A stretch of 64,000 nt of DNA. It comes from Treponema medium. GTDB lineage: Bacteria > Spirochaetota > Spirochaetia > Treponematales > Treponemataceae. This document shows positions 16,489 through 25,323 of the stretch, piece after piece. The DNA is taken from positions 2,542,001 through 2,606,000 of the forward strand of contig NZ_CP031393.1 in assembly GCF_017161265.1 (NCBI RefSeq), written 5' to 3'. Positions within the stretch are counted from its first letter, which is position 1, and the number at the start of each line of letters is the position of its first letter. The notes under the pieces are model-generated. The model made no database searches and had not been told where the DNA came from. It saw nothing but the letters and a program-made list of their open reading frames with translations. Made by a program: the position numbers and the translations under genes.

Positions 16489-16624
16489 GCGGTAACCGCC
16501 ACTCTTTCCCAAAATATACCTTTTAATAGAAGTATCTTGCAAAGAAAGAATAACGGTTACCGCTTAGTGTGGCAAAGCAGTTTCCAAAGCAACCTGTCCC
16601 AAAACGGAAGTTTCCAAACAGGTT
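16489..16624. repeat. Inverted repeat pair and GTTTCC-type hairpin in the P19-DUF2318 spacer
   Basis: In this gap between the P19 stop and the small ORF, 20-bp arms at 16489-16508 and 16544-16563 (gcggtaaccgc core) form an imperfect inverted repeat. A second hairpin at 16591-16624 pairs aacctgt with acaggtt around cggaagtttcc and is the same hairpin family as at 6283, 56775 and 59565. These may set the P19 mRNA 3' end. Confidence 0.6.
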
Positions 16625-16687
16625 GATTGTAAGGCATACCGATTAACTGTTTAAATGAACCGGCACCGCCTTAAAACTGCATACTGT

Positions 16688-17311
16688 TTACCACTGAGGT
16701 CCTTTCCATTCAAAATCTTTCCATTCGACAACGAGCGGTTCCGTCCAGAAACGGCCGGTAACACCGGTTTCTTTGTCAACGTGCAACAGGTAATCATTCC
16801 CCGGAGCTTTGATTTCGAATTTGACATTGTATTTGCCGAGACCTTCTTCGAACTTCATGTTTGCACCGTAGTGGGGGCCGTCATCGGCATTCATCGGCAT
16901 AAATGCAACTTCCTGCACTTTGCTCGAGCCTTGCTTTTGAACATAAGCCTTAACATGAAGATACGGAACAAAGTCGCCCACGCCGTAACCAAGCACCTTA
17001 CCCTCATCATTTGCGTGGATATCCGCTTCGATGTGGCAGTCAGCTTCGTTCTTGGAAAGGCTGTTTCCGGCAGGTTCCATGTCAACCGGCTGGAAGTAAA
17101 CGCCACCGATGTGGAGCGGGCCTACATCCTGTTCGTCTCCGATTGGGAACTCATCAAAACCTGCAGCTTCTTCTTCAGTCGGTGCAGGAGCCGCAGCTTT
17201 TTGTTCTGCAGCGGGTTTTGCCATTTCCTGCTTTTGCGCAGGTTTTTCACATGATGCAAGCACAAAAGCGATTGCAATCAGTGCAAAAAGAAAAGATACG
17301 GTTTTCTTCAT
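16688..17311 (-). CDS. P19/Tp34-family iron-transport lipoprotein
   Basis: This 207-residue protein has a signal peptide ending VLASC, making Cys about residue 20 the lipid site. An Ala/Pro/Glu-rich linker of about 35 residues follows, then an Ig-like P19 domain. The metal-site motifs of this family are visible: VDMEPAG, HIEADIHA, PYLHVKAY and MPMNADDGPHYGANM, giving the Met, His and acidic ligands that bind copper and iron in Campylobacter P19. Treponema pallidum Tp34 belongs to the same family. It should sit in the periplasm and hand iron to FTR1. SD tatcctcc (reverse) supports the start. Confidence 0.92.
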   Translation of the reverse strand: MKKTVSFLFALIAIAFVLASCEKPAQKQEMAKPAAEQKAAAPAPTEEEAAGFDEFPIGDEQDVGPLHIGGVYFQPVDMEPAGNSLSKNEADCHIEADIHANDEGKVLGYGVGDFVPYLHVKAYVQKQGSSKVQEVAFMPMNADDGPHYGANMKFEEGLGKYNVKFEIKAPGNDYLLHVDKETGVTGRFWTEPLVVEWKDFEWKGPQW

Positions 17312-17427
17312 TTTGAAACTATCCTCCTATAAATATCTTTATTTTCTTTTTGTTTCACATTCATTACAGCCTTGCAGGACACCGGTTATTTTCCGCAATC
17401 CGGCAGCCCAAAAGCAGTTGTCATCGC

Positions 17428-17456
17428 CGATCTCAAAAACTTTGCTTTTGAGATCG
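17428..17456. terminator. Stem-loop between FTR1 and P19 genes
   Basis: Eleven-base arms cgatctcaaaa and ttttgagatcg surround a 7-base loop, 12 bp downstream of the FTR1 stop and about 115 bp before the P19 start. No strong U-run follows on the minus strand. It more likely protects or partly terminates the FTR1 message than fully separates the genes. Confidence 0.5.
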
Positions 17457-17468
17457 CCCTATATCTTT

Positions 17469-18767
17469 TTACTTTTGCTCAATCTTCGCCTTTTCAGCTT
17501 CAATTTGAGCACGCTGTTGTTTATTCTTTTTTGCATATACAACAGACATTGTGATAATCACCGCAAGTACGATAATCTGCGGAATGAGACTTTCATACGT
17601 TGCATAAATACCGAGGAAGTCCATTTCAAAGCCCATCCACGGAATAACGGTCTTATTGACAACACCGGCAGCTTGCAGTTCCGACACACCTTTTCCGGTA
17701 AACGAAAAGCACATCGCATACATCAATATACTGGTAACCAAGAAGAAAGGTTTAAGCGGAAGACGCACGGTTAAGAACCTAAATACTAGGAACACCGCAA
17801 TCAAAACAACCGCTGATAGCACAATCGCCAAGATCATTGCATTCCGGCCGCTCGTTCCATGAATGGGAACACCCTGGAAAAAGAGAATAAGCTCGGCGCC
17901 TTCACGCGCAACTGCAATAAAGGCCGCGAAAATTAAGACCCATTTATTTCCGGTAGAAACCGATGCTTCAACCTTCTTATGAATGTACCGTTCCCATGCT
18001 TCGGTTTCGGACTTTGAAAGCATCCAGTTACTGACATAGAACAACACGATAACTGCGACAAACATACCTATGCCTTCAAAAACTTCCTGAGCGATGCCGC
18101 TCTGAGCACCGGCAACAGCGCCGAACAAAAAGGCCAGCAGAATACTAACCAAGATACCGCCCAACGCACCGACATATACCGACATGATATATTTCTTTTT
18201 TCCCGTTTTTACAAGATAGGCGATAATAGCGGCGATAACAAGGATTGCTTCCAAGCCTTCGCGGAGTACCAATACAAAACAGGAAATAAACGTTGCAACA
18301 ACTGCCGATTGAGCGGTATTTGCAGTCTCGCTGCCGCTTTCGTCCAACGTGCCGTCAAGCTCGGCTGCATCATGGTAAAGCATTGCAATAAGCTTATCTT
18401 TATGCGCTTTTACCATCTCGTTGTCTTTATCGCTGTATACATTTCGACGATATTCATAAAACGCATTTTCCACCGTTGTTTTACGGGCACCGGAAAGATA
18501 TCCCATCGTTATCTTTTCCATCCCTTTAGATTCATAAAACCTAAAGTAGGCAACGTTCACTTCGTCATACGCTTCTTTGGATTTCCCTTGAGTATAAAGA
18601 TCGTAGGCATTATTGAGGTGCACTTCCATCTTTTTTACAATTCCTGTCCACGAATCCAGCACCTCTTCGTCGTTTGCGGCATACAGTCCGCTAACCGGAA
18701 TAAATATGAACGATAAAGCGAACAAAATTGCGGCAAAGGCATGTTTTTTATTCTGTGTAATATACAT
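17469..18767 (-). CDS. FTR1 family iron permease
   Basis: This 432-residue protein has a signal-like first helix, an extracytoplasmic domain of about 125 residues, then seven membrane helices. The two REXXE iron-permeation motifs are intact: REGLE (residues 169-173) and REGAE (287-291). FTR1/FetM proteins move ferric iron, or ferrous iron oxidised in transit, across the inner membrane with P19 as periplasmic partner. It is the first gene of the minus-strand iron cluster, with a good sigma70 promoter about 40 bp upstream. The divergent neighbour is alr. Confidence 0.93.
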   Translation of the reverse strand: MYITQNKKHAFAAILFALSFIFIPVSGLYAANDEEVLDSWTGIVKKMEVHLNNAYDLYTQGKSKEAYDEVNVAYFRFYESKGMEKITMGYLSGARKTTVENAFYEYRRNVYSDKDNEMVKAHKDKLIAMLYHDAAELDGTLDESGSETANTAQSAVVATFISCFVLVLREGLEAILVIAAIIAYLVKTGKKKYIMSVYVGALGGILVSILLAFLFGAVAGAQSGIAQEVFEGIGMFVAVIVLFYVSNWMLSKSETEAWERYIHKKVEASVSTGNKWVLIFAAFIAVAREGAELILFFQGVPIHGTSGRNAMILAIVLSAVVLIAVFLVFRFLTVRLPLKPFFLVTSILMYAMCFSFTGKGVSELQAAGVVNKTVIPWMGFEMDFLGIYATYESLIPQIIVLAVIITMSVVYAKKNKQQRAQIEAEKAKIEQK

Positions 18768-18809
18768 AAAGCCCTCAACTAATTAGCTAAAACTTACAAA
18801 TATGCCGTT

Positions 18810-18837
18810 AGTATATCACTGATAAAAATAATGTCAA
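18810..18837 (-). promoter_or_regulatory. Promoter of the FTR1-P19 iron operon
   Basis: On the minus strand TTGACA (18837-18832) and TATACT (18815-18810) are separated by 16 bp, an almost perfect sigma70 promoter, 43 bp before the FTR1 ATG. A short palindrome ctaattag follows in the leader. I could not identify a Fur or DtxR/TroR box with confidence. Confidence 0.65.
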
Positions 18838-18903
18838 GGGTTAAACGCGGTTGACAAAAAATATAAATTGCAATTATTTGCCGTTTGCTGTACAATGCCG
18901 CCC

Positions 18904-20028
18904 ATGCGTGCAACAAAAGCGATTATCCATCTGGATAATCTGAAACATAACATTACTCAAATCAAACAAACCCTCGCACCGGAAACAAAGATATGTTTAC
19001 CGGTTAAAGCAGATGCTTACGGACACGGAGCCATACGAACAGCGATTGCAGCTATTCGTGCAGGAGTTTCCTACCTCGCTGTTGCTTCCGTGCAGGAAGG
19101 TATAGAGCTTCGAGAGGCAGGCATTGTCGCCCCGATTATTTCGCTCAGTCTGCCGATTTTAGAAGAAATAGATTCTATTATAGACTATAAACTGGAACCG
19201 CTTGTTATCGATGAGGAATTTATCAATGAACTCAACCGCGCGGCCGATGCGCAAAAGAAAACCGTTGCGGTGCATCTCAAAATAGATACCGGTATGAGCA
19301 GAATAGGCTGCAAACCGTCTGAAGCGGTAAAACTGGCGACCCAAATTGTGCGGGCAAAAAATTTGCGGCTGCAGGGTGTCGCAACGCATTTTGCCGTTGC
19401 GGATTCCGATTCCCAATCCGACCGCGCCTTTACAAAAGGTCAGCTGGAACGTTTTAGCGATGCCGTCGAAGCAATCAGACAGACAGGCATACACATCCCG
19501 CTCGTTCATGCCGCCAATTCAGGCGCGGTGCAGATGATGCCCGAAGCGCAGTTCGACATGGTGCGCCCCGGTCTCCTCGCCTACGGCTACCTGCCCATAC
19601 AGGATACGGTAACGGCTATCGACGTAAAACCCGTTATGGAGCTGGTAACGCAGGTAGTGCTGATAAAGCAGATACGTGCAGGAACCTGCGTTTCCTACGG
19701 GCGCAATTGGACAGCCCCGCAGGATACCTATATCGCAACCCTTCCGATCGGATACGCGGACGGTTTACGTCGAGCGCTTTCGCCCGGACTAAAAGTACGC
19801 ATCGGTAACGAATTCTTCCCGATTATCGGTAAAATATGTATGGATCAATGCATGATTGACCTCGGCGCGCACCCGTGGGTACAACGGTGGGACGAAGTGT
19901 GTATCTTCGGCCCAAATCCGCAGGACAACAGCGCACAAACGCTGGCAGACATTGCAGGCACTATTCCCTACGAAATCACCTGTGGCATCCACAAACGTGT
20001 TCCTCGTGTCTTTGTGAACGAAAGCTGA
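18904..20028 (+). CDS. alr: Alanine racemase
   Basis: This approximately 374-residue fold-III PLP enzyme converts L-alanine to D-alanine for peptidoglycan. The PLP-lysine motif CLPVKADAYGHG is present, along with the PLP-phosphate and substrate region and the second catalytic tyrosine in VSYGRNW. The metal-free barrel ends with IGKICMDQCMIDL, typical of Alr. The reading frame extends upstream with Met at 18895 and 18904; I prefer 18904, which gives MRATKAIIHLD, but no clear ribosome site decides it. A TTGACA at 18851-18856 is a plausible -35. It is transcribed away from the iron operon. Confidence 0.92.
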   Translation: MRATKAIIHLDNLKHNITQIKQTLAPETKICLPVKADAYGHGAIRTAIAAIRAGVSYLAVASVQEGIELREAGIVAPIISLSLPILEEIDSIIDYKLEPLVIDEEFINELNRAADAQKKTVAVHLKIDTGMSRIGCKPSEAVKLATQIVRAKNLRLQGVATHFAVADSDSQSDRAFTKGQLERFSDAVEAIRQTGIHIPLVHAANSGAVQMMPEAQFDMVRPGLLAYGYLPIQDTVTAIDVKPVMELVTQVVLIKQIRAGTCVSYGRNWTAPQDTYIATLPIGYADGLRRALSPGLKVRIGNEFFPIIGKICMDQCMIDLGAHPWVQRWDEVCIFGPNPQDNSAQTLADIAGTIPYEITCGIHKRVPRVFVNES

Positions 20029-20147
20029 TATATAATTAGGAACCTCTAAAAAACTGCAAACCTATCGACTTATTCTGTAAGGAAATGACTATCGCATCCG
20101 CTAACGCGGCTTGCGAAGCAAGTTCCGTGCAGTAGATATGCCGTATA

Positions 20148-20176
20148 TTTTCAAAAGAAGTATAGTATGGTATAAT
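20148..20176 (+). promoter_or_regulatory. Promoter of the hslVU-flagellar gene run
   Basis: TTTTCA (20148-20153) and TATAAT (20171-20176) are 17 bp apart, about 45 bp before the hslV ATG. The -35 box lies inside a dispersed repeat motif (gtagatatgccgtatatttt) that also ends the element at 33284-33411 and precedes the gene at 51681. Confidence 0.6.
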
Positions 20177-20221
20177 AAGAGCTGATATCAATATATCTTA
20201 ATACCGTTAATGAGGTTATAC

Positions 20222-20761
20222 ATGGGAAAAACGAAGGTGCGGAGTACGACCGTTATTGCCGTCAGACGAAACGGAAAGGTTGCGATGGCAGGTGACGGAC
20301 AGGTTACGATGGGGCAAACGGTAATGAAAGGCAATGCCCGCAAAGTCCGCAAGATTTACGAAGGTAAAGTGATGACCGGTTTTGCCGGCGCAACGGCAGA
20401 TGCCTTTACACTGCTCGAAAAGTTCGAGGGGCGGCTCAAGGAATACGGCGGAGACATTACCCGCGCTGCGGTTGAGCTTGCCAAAGAGTGGCGCACCAAC
20501 AAAATGCTGAAAAATCTTGAAGCACTGCTGTTGGTTGCAGATGCAAAGACCATTTTGCTGATTTCCGGAAACGGGGATGTCATTGAACCGCAAGAAGATG
20601 TGCTCGCAATCGGATCGGGCGGCAATTATGCGTATGCCGCAGCACTCGCTATGCTCCGCAACACGGACTTGTCTGCCCGCGAAATTGCAGAAAAAAGCTT
20701 AAACATCGCCGGACAGATTTGCGTATACACCAACGAAAACGTACATATAGAGGAAATTTGA
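20222..20761 (+). CDS. hslV: ATP-dependent protease subunit HslV (ClpQ)
   Basis: This approximately 179-residue proteasome-like subunit forms the peptidase double ring that works with the HslU ATPase. The start ATG at 20222 is placed by gagg 6 bp upstream; an in-frame ATG at 20210 is less well placed. After MGKTKVRS comes [20 protein letters not shown], so the catalytic N-terminal Thr is probably Thr9, exposed by removal of an 8-residue propeptide. The GSGG(N)YA motif near residue 126 is also conserved. hslU follows after 21 bp. Confidence 0.95.
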   Translation: MGKTKVRSTTVIAVRRNGKVAMAGDGQVTMGQTVMKGNARKVRKIYEGKVMTGFAGATADAFTLLEKFEGRLKEYGGDITRAAVELAKEWRTNKMLKNLEALLLVADAKTILLISGNGDVIEPQEDVLAIGSGGNYAYAAALAMLRNTDLSAREIAEKSLNIAGQICVYTNENVHIEEI

Positions 20762-20782
20762 TAACGAGAGGAAAATACGATT

Positions 20783-22243
20783 ATGACAATCAACTTGGAT
20801 GAACTCACCCCTCCGCATATTGTGGCGGAGCTTGACAAATATATTATCGGGCAGACAAAGGCGAAAAAGGCTGTTGCCGTTGCTCTGCGAAATAGGACAC
20901 GTCGGCTCAAATTGAGCGAAGAAATCCGCGAAGAAATAGCGCCGAAGAATATTCTGATGATCGGGCCGACCGGCGTAGGTAAAACCGAGATTGCCCGCCG
21001 GCTTGCAAAACTTTCGGGAGCGCCGTTCCTTAAAGTAGAGGCGACAAAGTACACCGAAGTCGGCTATGTCGGCCGCGACGTTGAATCGATGATCCGCGAC
21101 CTGATGGCTGTCGGCTATTCTATGGTAAAAAGCGAAGTGCAAGAAACGCTGAAAGCGCAGGCGGAAAAAAACACGGAGGAAATCCTCCTCGACCTTTTAC
21201 TGCCGGGCTCCAACAAAAAGAAGCGAAACCGGAAAGAAAGCTCTAAGCCGCTTTTAATCGCCGGATCGGAACATGATGCAGAGGATGAAAACAGCAGGGA
21301 AATTCGAGTGGAAGTCAATTCGGCAGAAGACGGCAATCAAGCTGAAGACGATATGCACGAAACGAGGGAAAAGTTCCGCAAGATGCTGCGGGACGGCAAA
21401 TTTGAAGATAAAATGGTAGAAGTTTCCGTACAGCAGTCCGGTATGCCGAGTTTTGAAATCTTTGCCGGCGGTTCCAGTATGGAAGACCTCGAAAGCGCGA
21501 TGTCGAATATCAGCAGTATGCTGATGGGTGCCGGTAAAAGCAAGCGTAAAACGACCAGCGTAAAAGAAGCCCGCATGATCATTATGAACGATCAGCTCGA
21601 TAAGCTCGTCGATCACGATAAGATTGTAGAAGAAGCAAAAGAACGGGTTGAGCAAATGGGCATCATTTTCATCGACGAAATCGATAAAGTTGCTTCCAAA
21701 AGCGAGCGAAGCAGCGGCATCGACGTATCCCGCGAAGGAGTACAGCGCGATATTCTTCCTATCGTAGAAGGCTCCAAAGTCAACACAAAGTTCGGCGTGG
21801 TCGATACCCGCCACATCCTATTCATCGCGGCGGGGGCTTTCAGCATTTCAAAACCAAGCGACCTTATTCCCGAATTTCAAGGACGCTTCCCGCTGCGCGT
21901 AGAGTTGGAATCGCTCCATGCGGAAGACTTTAAGCGGATTCTGCTTGAGCCTAAAAACGCATTAACCAAACAGTATAAAGCGTTGCTCGAAACCGAAGGA
22001 CTTACCATCATCTTTAAGGATGAAGCAATCGAGCGTATGAGCAACCTCGCAGCGGAGGTCAACTCGACGATGGAAAACATCGGCGCCCGCCGCCTCCACA
22101 CGATTATGGAAATGCTGTTGGAGGATATTTCGTTTAACGCAAGCGATATGACCGAAAAAACCGTCGAAATAGACCGCGCGTATGTCGATGAACGGTTAAA
22201 AGACATCGTACAGGATCAAGATTTATCACGTTATATCCTGTAA
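20783..22243 (+). CDS. hslU: HslU ATPase subunit of the HslUV protease (ClpY)
   Basis: This 486-residue AAA+ unfoldase begins LTPPHIVAELDKYIIGQTKA. It has Walker A GPTGVGKTEIARRLA, the substrate-pore motif GYVGRDVES, Walker B IIFIDEIDKVA, sensor GAFSISKPSDLIPEFQGRFP, and ends SRYIL, the short C-terminal tail that inserts into HslV. The acidic intermediate domain (residues about 110-250) is long compared with E. coli HslU (443 residues). It sits between hslV and flgB, the order known from treponemes. Confidence 0.96.
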   Translation: MTINLDELTPPHIVAELDKYIIGQTKAKKAVAVALRNRTRRLKLSEEIREEIAPKNILMIGPTGVGKTEIARRLAKLSGAPFLKVEATKYTEVGYVGRDVESMIRDLMAVGYSMVKSEVQETLKAQAEKNTEEILLDLLLPGSNKKKRNRKESSKPLLIAGSEHDAEDENSREIRVEVNSAEDGNQAEDDMHETREKFRKMLRDGKFEDKMVEVSVQQSGMPSFEIFAGGSSMEDLESAMSNISSMLMGAGKSKRKTTSVKEARMIIMNDQLDKLVDHDKIVEEAKERVEQMGIIFIDEIDKVASKSERSSGIDVSREGVQRDILPIVEGSKVNTKFGVVDTRHILFIAAGAFSISKPSDLIPEFQGRFPLRVELESLHAEDFKRILLEPKNALTKQYKALLETEGLTIIFKDEAIERMSNLAAEVNSTMENIGARRLHTIMEMLLEDISFNASDMTEKTVEIDRAYVDERLKDIVQDQDLSRYIL

Positions 22244-22307
22244 CGTTCCTCAAGGGAATTTTTATAATGCCGATATATGAGTATACGAATAATTTAGAGG
22301 AGTTGAG

Positions 22308-22727
22308 ATGCACATAAACAGCTTTCAAAAGACAGTTGATCTTTTACACCGTGCGCTTGATGTAAACGCACTCCGCTATACCGTGTCGGCAAATAACCTT
22401 GCAAACTCGGAAATACCGGATTTCAAGCGGACATCGGTCAATTTTGAAACGGAGTTAAAACATGCGCTCGATTCCGAAAAACGGGCTGCGGGGCAGTTTC
22501 AGTTAGCAGTAACCGATCCCCGTCATATTAAGTCGGACGGTGTTATCGACTATCGTTCGGTTTCTCCGCGGCGTGTGTTGGACTATACCACGACGGCGAA
22601 GGCAAACGGCAACAACGTAGATGCTGAGGAAGAAGCGATGAATATCCTCAAGATTCAGATGCAGTATCAGCTGTTGAGTCAGATGACCGGTTTTCAGTAC
22701 AGCCAAGTACAGTCGGTATTGAAATAA
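22308..22727 (+). CDS. flgB: Flagellar proximal rod protein FlgB
   Basis: This 139-residue protein is a component of the proximal rod of the periplasmic flagellum. The N-terminal helix carries the axial-family signature ALRYTVSANNLANSEIPDFK (here LRYTVSANNLANSEIPDFKR). The C-terminal region DAEEEAMNILKIQMQYQLLS forms the paired coiled coil. The ATG follows agaggag. It is first in an eight-gene flagellar run and lies 64 bp after hslU, perhaps on the same transcript. Confidence 0.96.
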   Translation: MHINSFQKTVDLLHRALDVNALRYTVSANNLANSEIPDFKRTSVNFETELKHALDSEKRAAGQFQLAVTDPRHIKSDGVIDYRSVSPRRVLDYTTTAKANGNNVDAEEEAMNILKIQMQYQLLSQMTGFQYSQVQSVLK

Positions 22728-22737
22728 GGAGCAGTAA

Positions 22738-23193
22738 ATGGGTATCTTCAGCAGTATCAACATAGCGGCGACCGGTATGAGCGCCGAACGGCTACGGACT
22801 GATGTTATTTCCGATAACATCGCCAATGCTTCCACTACCAGTTCACAGGAAGGAGGCTATTTCCGCCGCAGCCGCGTCGTTCTTGCACAGAAAAATGACG
22901 GCATCGATTGGCGGCTCCCCTTTGTTTCTTCCGATATGGATAGAGGAGTCGGCACGGGTGTCCGCGTAACCGGCATCGAAAAAGATAACTCAGAACCGCG
23001 GTTGTCGTATGAGCCCGATCATCCCCATGCAATTCTGTCGGGGCCGAAAGCGGGTTACGTTGAATATCCGAATGTGAATATCGTAACGGAAATGGTTGAC
23101 CTGATCTCCGCGTCTCGTTCTTATGAAGCGAATGCGGCAGTTGTACAGGGGTCAAAAGAAATGTTTCAGCGTGCGCTCGAAATCGGACGCTAA
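22738..23193 (+). CDS. flgC: Flagellar proximal rod protein FlgC
   Basis: This 151-residue rod protein starts MGIFSSINIAATGMSAERL with RTDVISDNIANASTT, the N-terminal axial motif, and ends VNIVTEMVDLISASRSYEAN, the matching C-terminal motif of FlgC. Both ends fold together as the D0 coiled coil in the rod. The gene starts 10 bp after flgB with an aaggag site. It would be exported unprocessed by the flagellar type III apparatus encoded downstream. Confidence 0.97.
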   Translation: MGIFSSINIAATGMSAERLRTDVISDNIANASTTSSQEGGYFRRSRVVLAQKNDGIDWRLPFVSSDMDRGVGTGVRVTGIEKDNSEPRLSYEPDHPHAILSGPKAGYVEYPNVNIVTEMVDLISASRSYEANAAVVQGSKEMFQRALEIGR

Positions 23194-23210
23194 CGAGATA
23201 AGGGGCACCT

Positions 23211-23573
23211 ATGACAATAACCAATACGGCAACCTTGTATAAGGTTCCGGCTATTATGAAAAATCCGGCAATAGCGCCGATCGCTGTCGATAACTTCCGC
23301 AGCCGCATGGTTTCGGATACGGATTTAGTCGATACGGCAGTAAATAAAAAAGCAATGAGCTTTGAACAGACCCTGCTCAAAGCCTTTGACGAAGTAAATG
23401 CAAAACAGCAGCGGACTGCGGAACTCGGACAACAGATGATTGTCGATCCGGAATCCGTAGACGTACACGATATTACCATCGCAATGGCGGAAGCCGGTAT
23501 GTCGCTGAAAATTGCACAGACGCTGATAGACCGCGTCGTAAAAAGTTGGAATGATATTACCATAACCAGATAA
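23211..23573 (+). CDS. fliE: Flagellar hook-basal body complex protein FliE
   Basis: This 120-residue protein links the MS ring to the rod. The C-terminal half carries the FliE signature: SFEQTLLKAFDEVNAKQQR, then VDPESVDVHDITIAMAEAGM and LIDRVVKSWNDI. The N-terminal 40 residues are longer and less conserved than in enterics. It lies 17 bp after flgC and about 50 bp before fliF. Confidence 0.95.
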   Translation: MTITNTATLYKVPAIMKNPAIAPIAVDNFRSRMVSDTDLVDTAVNKKAMSFEQTLLKAFDEVNAKQQRTAELGQQMIVDPESVDVHDITIAMAEAGMSLKIAQTLIDRVVKSWNDITITR

Positions 23574-23624
23574 TGGAGCTGTTATAATTATTGTAGCAGG
23601 TTCGTTCTGTAAGGGGGAGGACAC

Positions 23625-25322
23625 ATGAACGAATGGTTTAAAAAAACATTAACACAAATCAAAACACTGTGGAGTAAGTGGACGCCTATTCAAAAAGGCA
23701 TATTGGCAGCTGTCATTGTTGCGGCGGTTGTCATTATCGTCTTGCTTACTTCATGGTCGGCTAAACCCTCACTTGTGCCGCTCATCGATACTCCGGTAAC
23801 GGATGCAACGGTCAGAGAACGTATCATTCTCAGGCTCAACGAAGAAAATGTGAAAGCGACCGTTTCCCAATCGGGTGTTATCTCAGTGAATGACGAGCAA
23901 ACTGCTCGCCGGATGCGCGCTATCCTCTTGCGTGAAGACCTTATTCCGCAGAATACCGACCCGTGGGCACTGTTCGATGTAGAGCGCTGGACACGGACGG
24001 ACTTTGAACGCAATATCGACCTACGGCGCGCCATTACCGAGGAAATCCGTAAACACATTAAAGCGTTGGATGATATCGATGATGTAAATGTTGTTATCAA
24101 TCCTGCTCAAAAAGAAACCGTTCTGAAAGGTGAAGAAGTGCCGGCAACTGCCAGCGTTATACTGTATCCTAAGCCGGGCAGCGACATCAGCACAAACCGT
24201 AAAAAGATTGAAGGCATTCAAAAGCTGCTTAAATATGCCGTTTCGGATTTAAAGGATGAAAACATATCCATAGCAGATAATAATGGAAATATTCTCAACG
24301 ATTTTGACGGTATGAAGGACTTTGACCGCTTATCTGTTATAGAAAAGCAGCAAAAGCTTATCTCAAAGTTGGAAATGCAGTATGAAGCAAAAATACTGAA
24401 TCTCTTAAAGCAGACGTATGGAATCGATCGTGTCAGAGATCTCAGTATTAAGATCGACATGGATATGTCGGAAAAGACCGCAGAAACGGTAGAATTCTTG
24501 CCCTTCCAGCTGAGACCGGACAATCCTGAAACCCCGTATGATGAATCCGAGGTACGCGCTTCGGTTACCCGCTCTTCGGAAACTGCTACGACAACCTATC
24601 AGGGTACCGGCTTTAATCCCGAAGGTCCGGCAGGTGTGGAAGGTCAAACTGCTCCTTCATACAAAGACACCAGTAATTTAACAGGCTTGTCTACGCAGTC
24701 GATTGTAAAAACAAATGAAGAAATTGGCAGCCGGAGAACATCCGAGATTGTCAGTCCTGAAATGGGACGCCGTACCGTATCGGTCAATATCGATGGGCAA
24801 TGGCGCAAAAAGAAAGATGCAAACGGCAATCTCATCATTAAAGACGGACAGATTGAGCGTGAGTATATCCCAATTTCAGATGAAGAATTGCAGAAAGCGA
24901 CACAAGCGGTACAAAACGCAATCGGATACAACGCACTCCGGAACGATTCGGTAAGCGTTCTTAACATCCAATTCGACCGCTTAGCGGAATTTGAAAAAGA
25001 AGATGAAGCTTATTTTAGAGCCGTTCAGCGGCGATGGATATTACTGATCAGCTTAGCATTCCTGTTGCTCATCTTTATCGTCTACCGTATTGTCAGCCGC
25101 GAAATCGAACGTAGAAAGCGGCTCCGCGAAGAAGAGCTTTTGCGGCAGCATCAGCTTGAACGCGAAAAAGCACTGTGGGAAGCGGAACAGGCTGGTATGG
25201 AAGTTTCAATGTCCGTAGAAGAGATGAAACGGCGCGAACTGTTAGAAAATGTGATAAACAATGCGCGTGAGCATCCTGAAGATGTTGCATTGCTGCTGCG
25301 CACATGGTTGATGGAGGAATAG
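23625..25322 (+). CDS. fliF: Flagellar MS-ring protein FliF
   Basis: This 565-residue inner-membrane protein has one transmembrane helix near residues 22-44 (KGILAAVIVAAVVIIVLLTS) and a second near 468-490 (WILLISLAFLLLIFIVYRIV). Between them lie ring-building motifs, with the YscJ/FliF domain in residues 45-220 and the FliF C-terminal region after that. The cytoplasmic tail ending PEDVALLLRTWLMEE is the FliG-binding helix. The stop is directly followed by the fliG ATG (1-base gap), so assembly partners are translationally coupled. Confidence 0.96.
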   Translation: MNEWFKKTLTQIKTLWSKWTPIQKGILAAVIVAAVVIIVLLTSWSAKPSLVPLIDTPVTDATVRERIILRLNEENVKATVSQSGVISVNDEQTARRMRAILLREDLIPQNTDPWALFDVERWTRTDFERNIDLRRAITEEIRKHIKALDDIDDVNVVINPAQKETVLKGEEVPATASVILYPKPGSDISTNRKKIEGIQKLLKYAVSDLKDENISIADNNGNILNDFDGMKDFDRLSVIEKQQKLISKLEMQYEAKILNLLKQTYGIDRVRDLSIKIDMDMSEKTAETVEFLPFQLRPDNPETPYDESEVRASVTRSSETATTTYQGTGFNPEGPAGVEGQTAPSYKDTSNLTGLSTQSIVKTNEEIGSRRTSEIVSPEMGRRTVSVNIDGQWRKKKDANGNLIIKDGQIEREYIPISDEELQKATQAVQNAIGYNALRNDSVSVLNIQFDRLAEFEKEDEAYFRAVQRRWILLISLAFLLLIFIVYRIVSREIERRKRLREEELLRQHQLEREKALWEAEQAGMEVSMSVEEMKRRELLENVINNAREHPEDVALLLRTWLMEE

Positions 25323-25323
25323 T

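Noticed and set aside
16655-17254. 199-codon plus-strand reading frame over the P19 gene
   Set aside because: It is antisense to a clear P19 lipoprotein, with no signal, motif or ribosome site of its own.
18866-18875. Palindrome aattgcaatt as an iron-regulator box
   Set aside because: It is only 10 bp, lies beyond the FTR1 promoter on the alr side, and does not resemble a full Fur or DtxR-type site.
21254-21814. 186-codon minus-strand reading frame inside hslU
   Set aside because: It mirrors the coding bias of hslU; the opposite strand has all expected HslU motifs.
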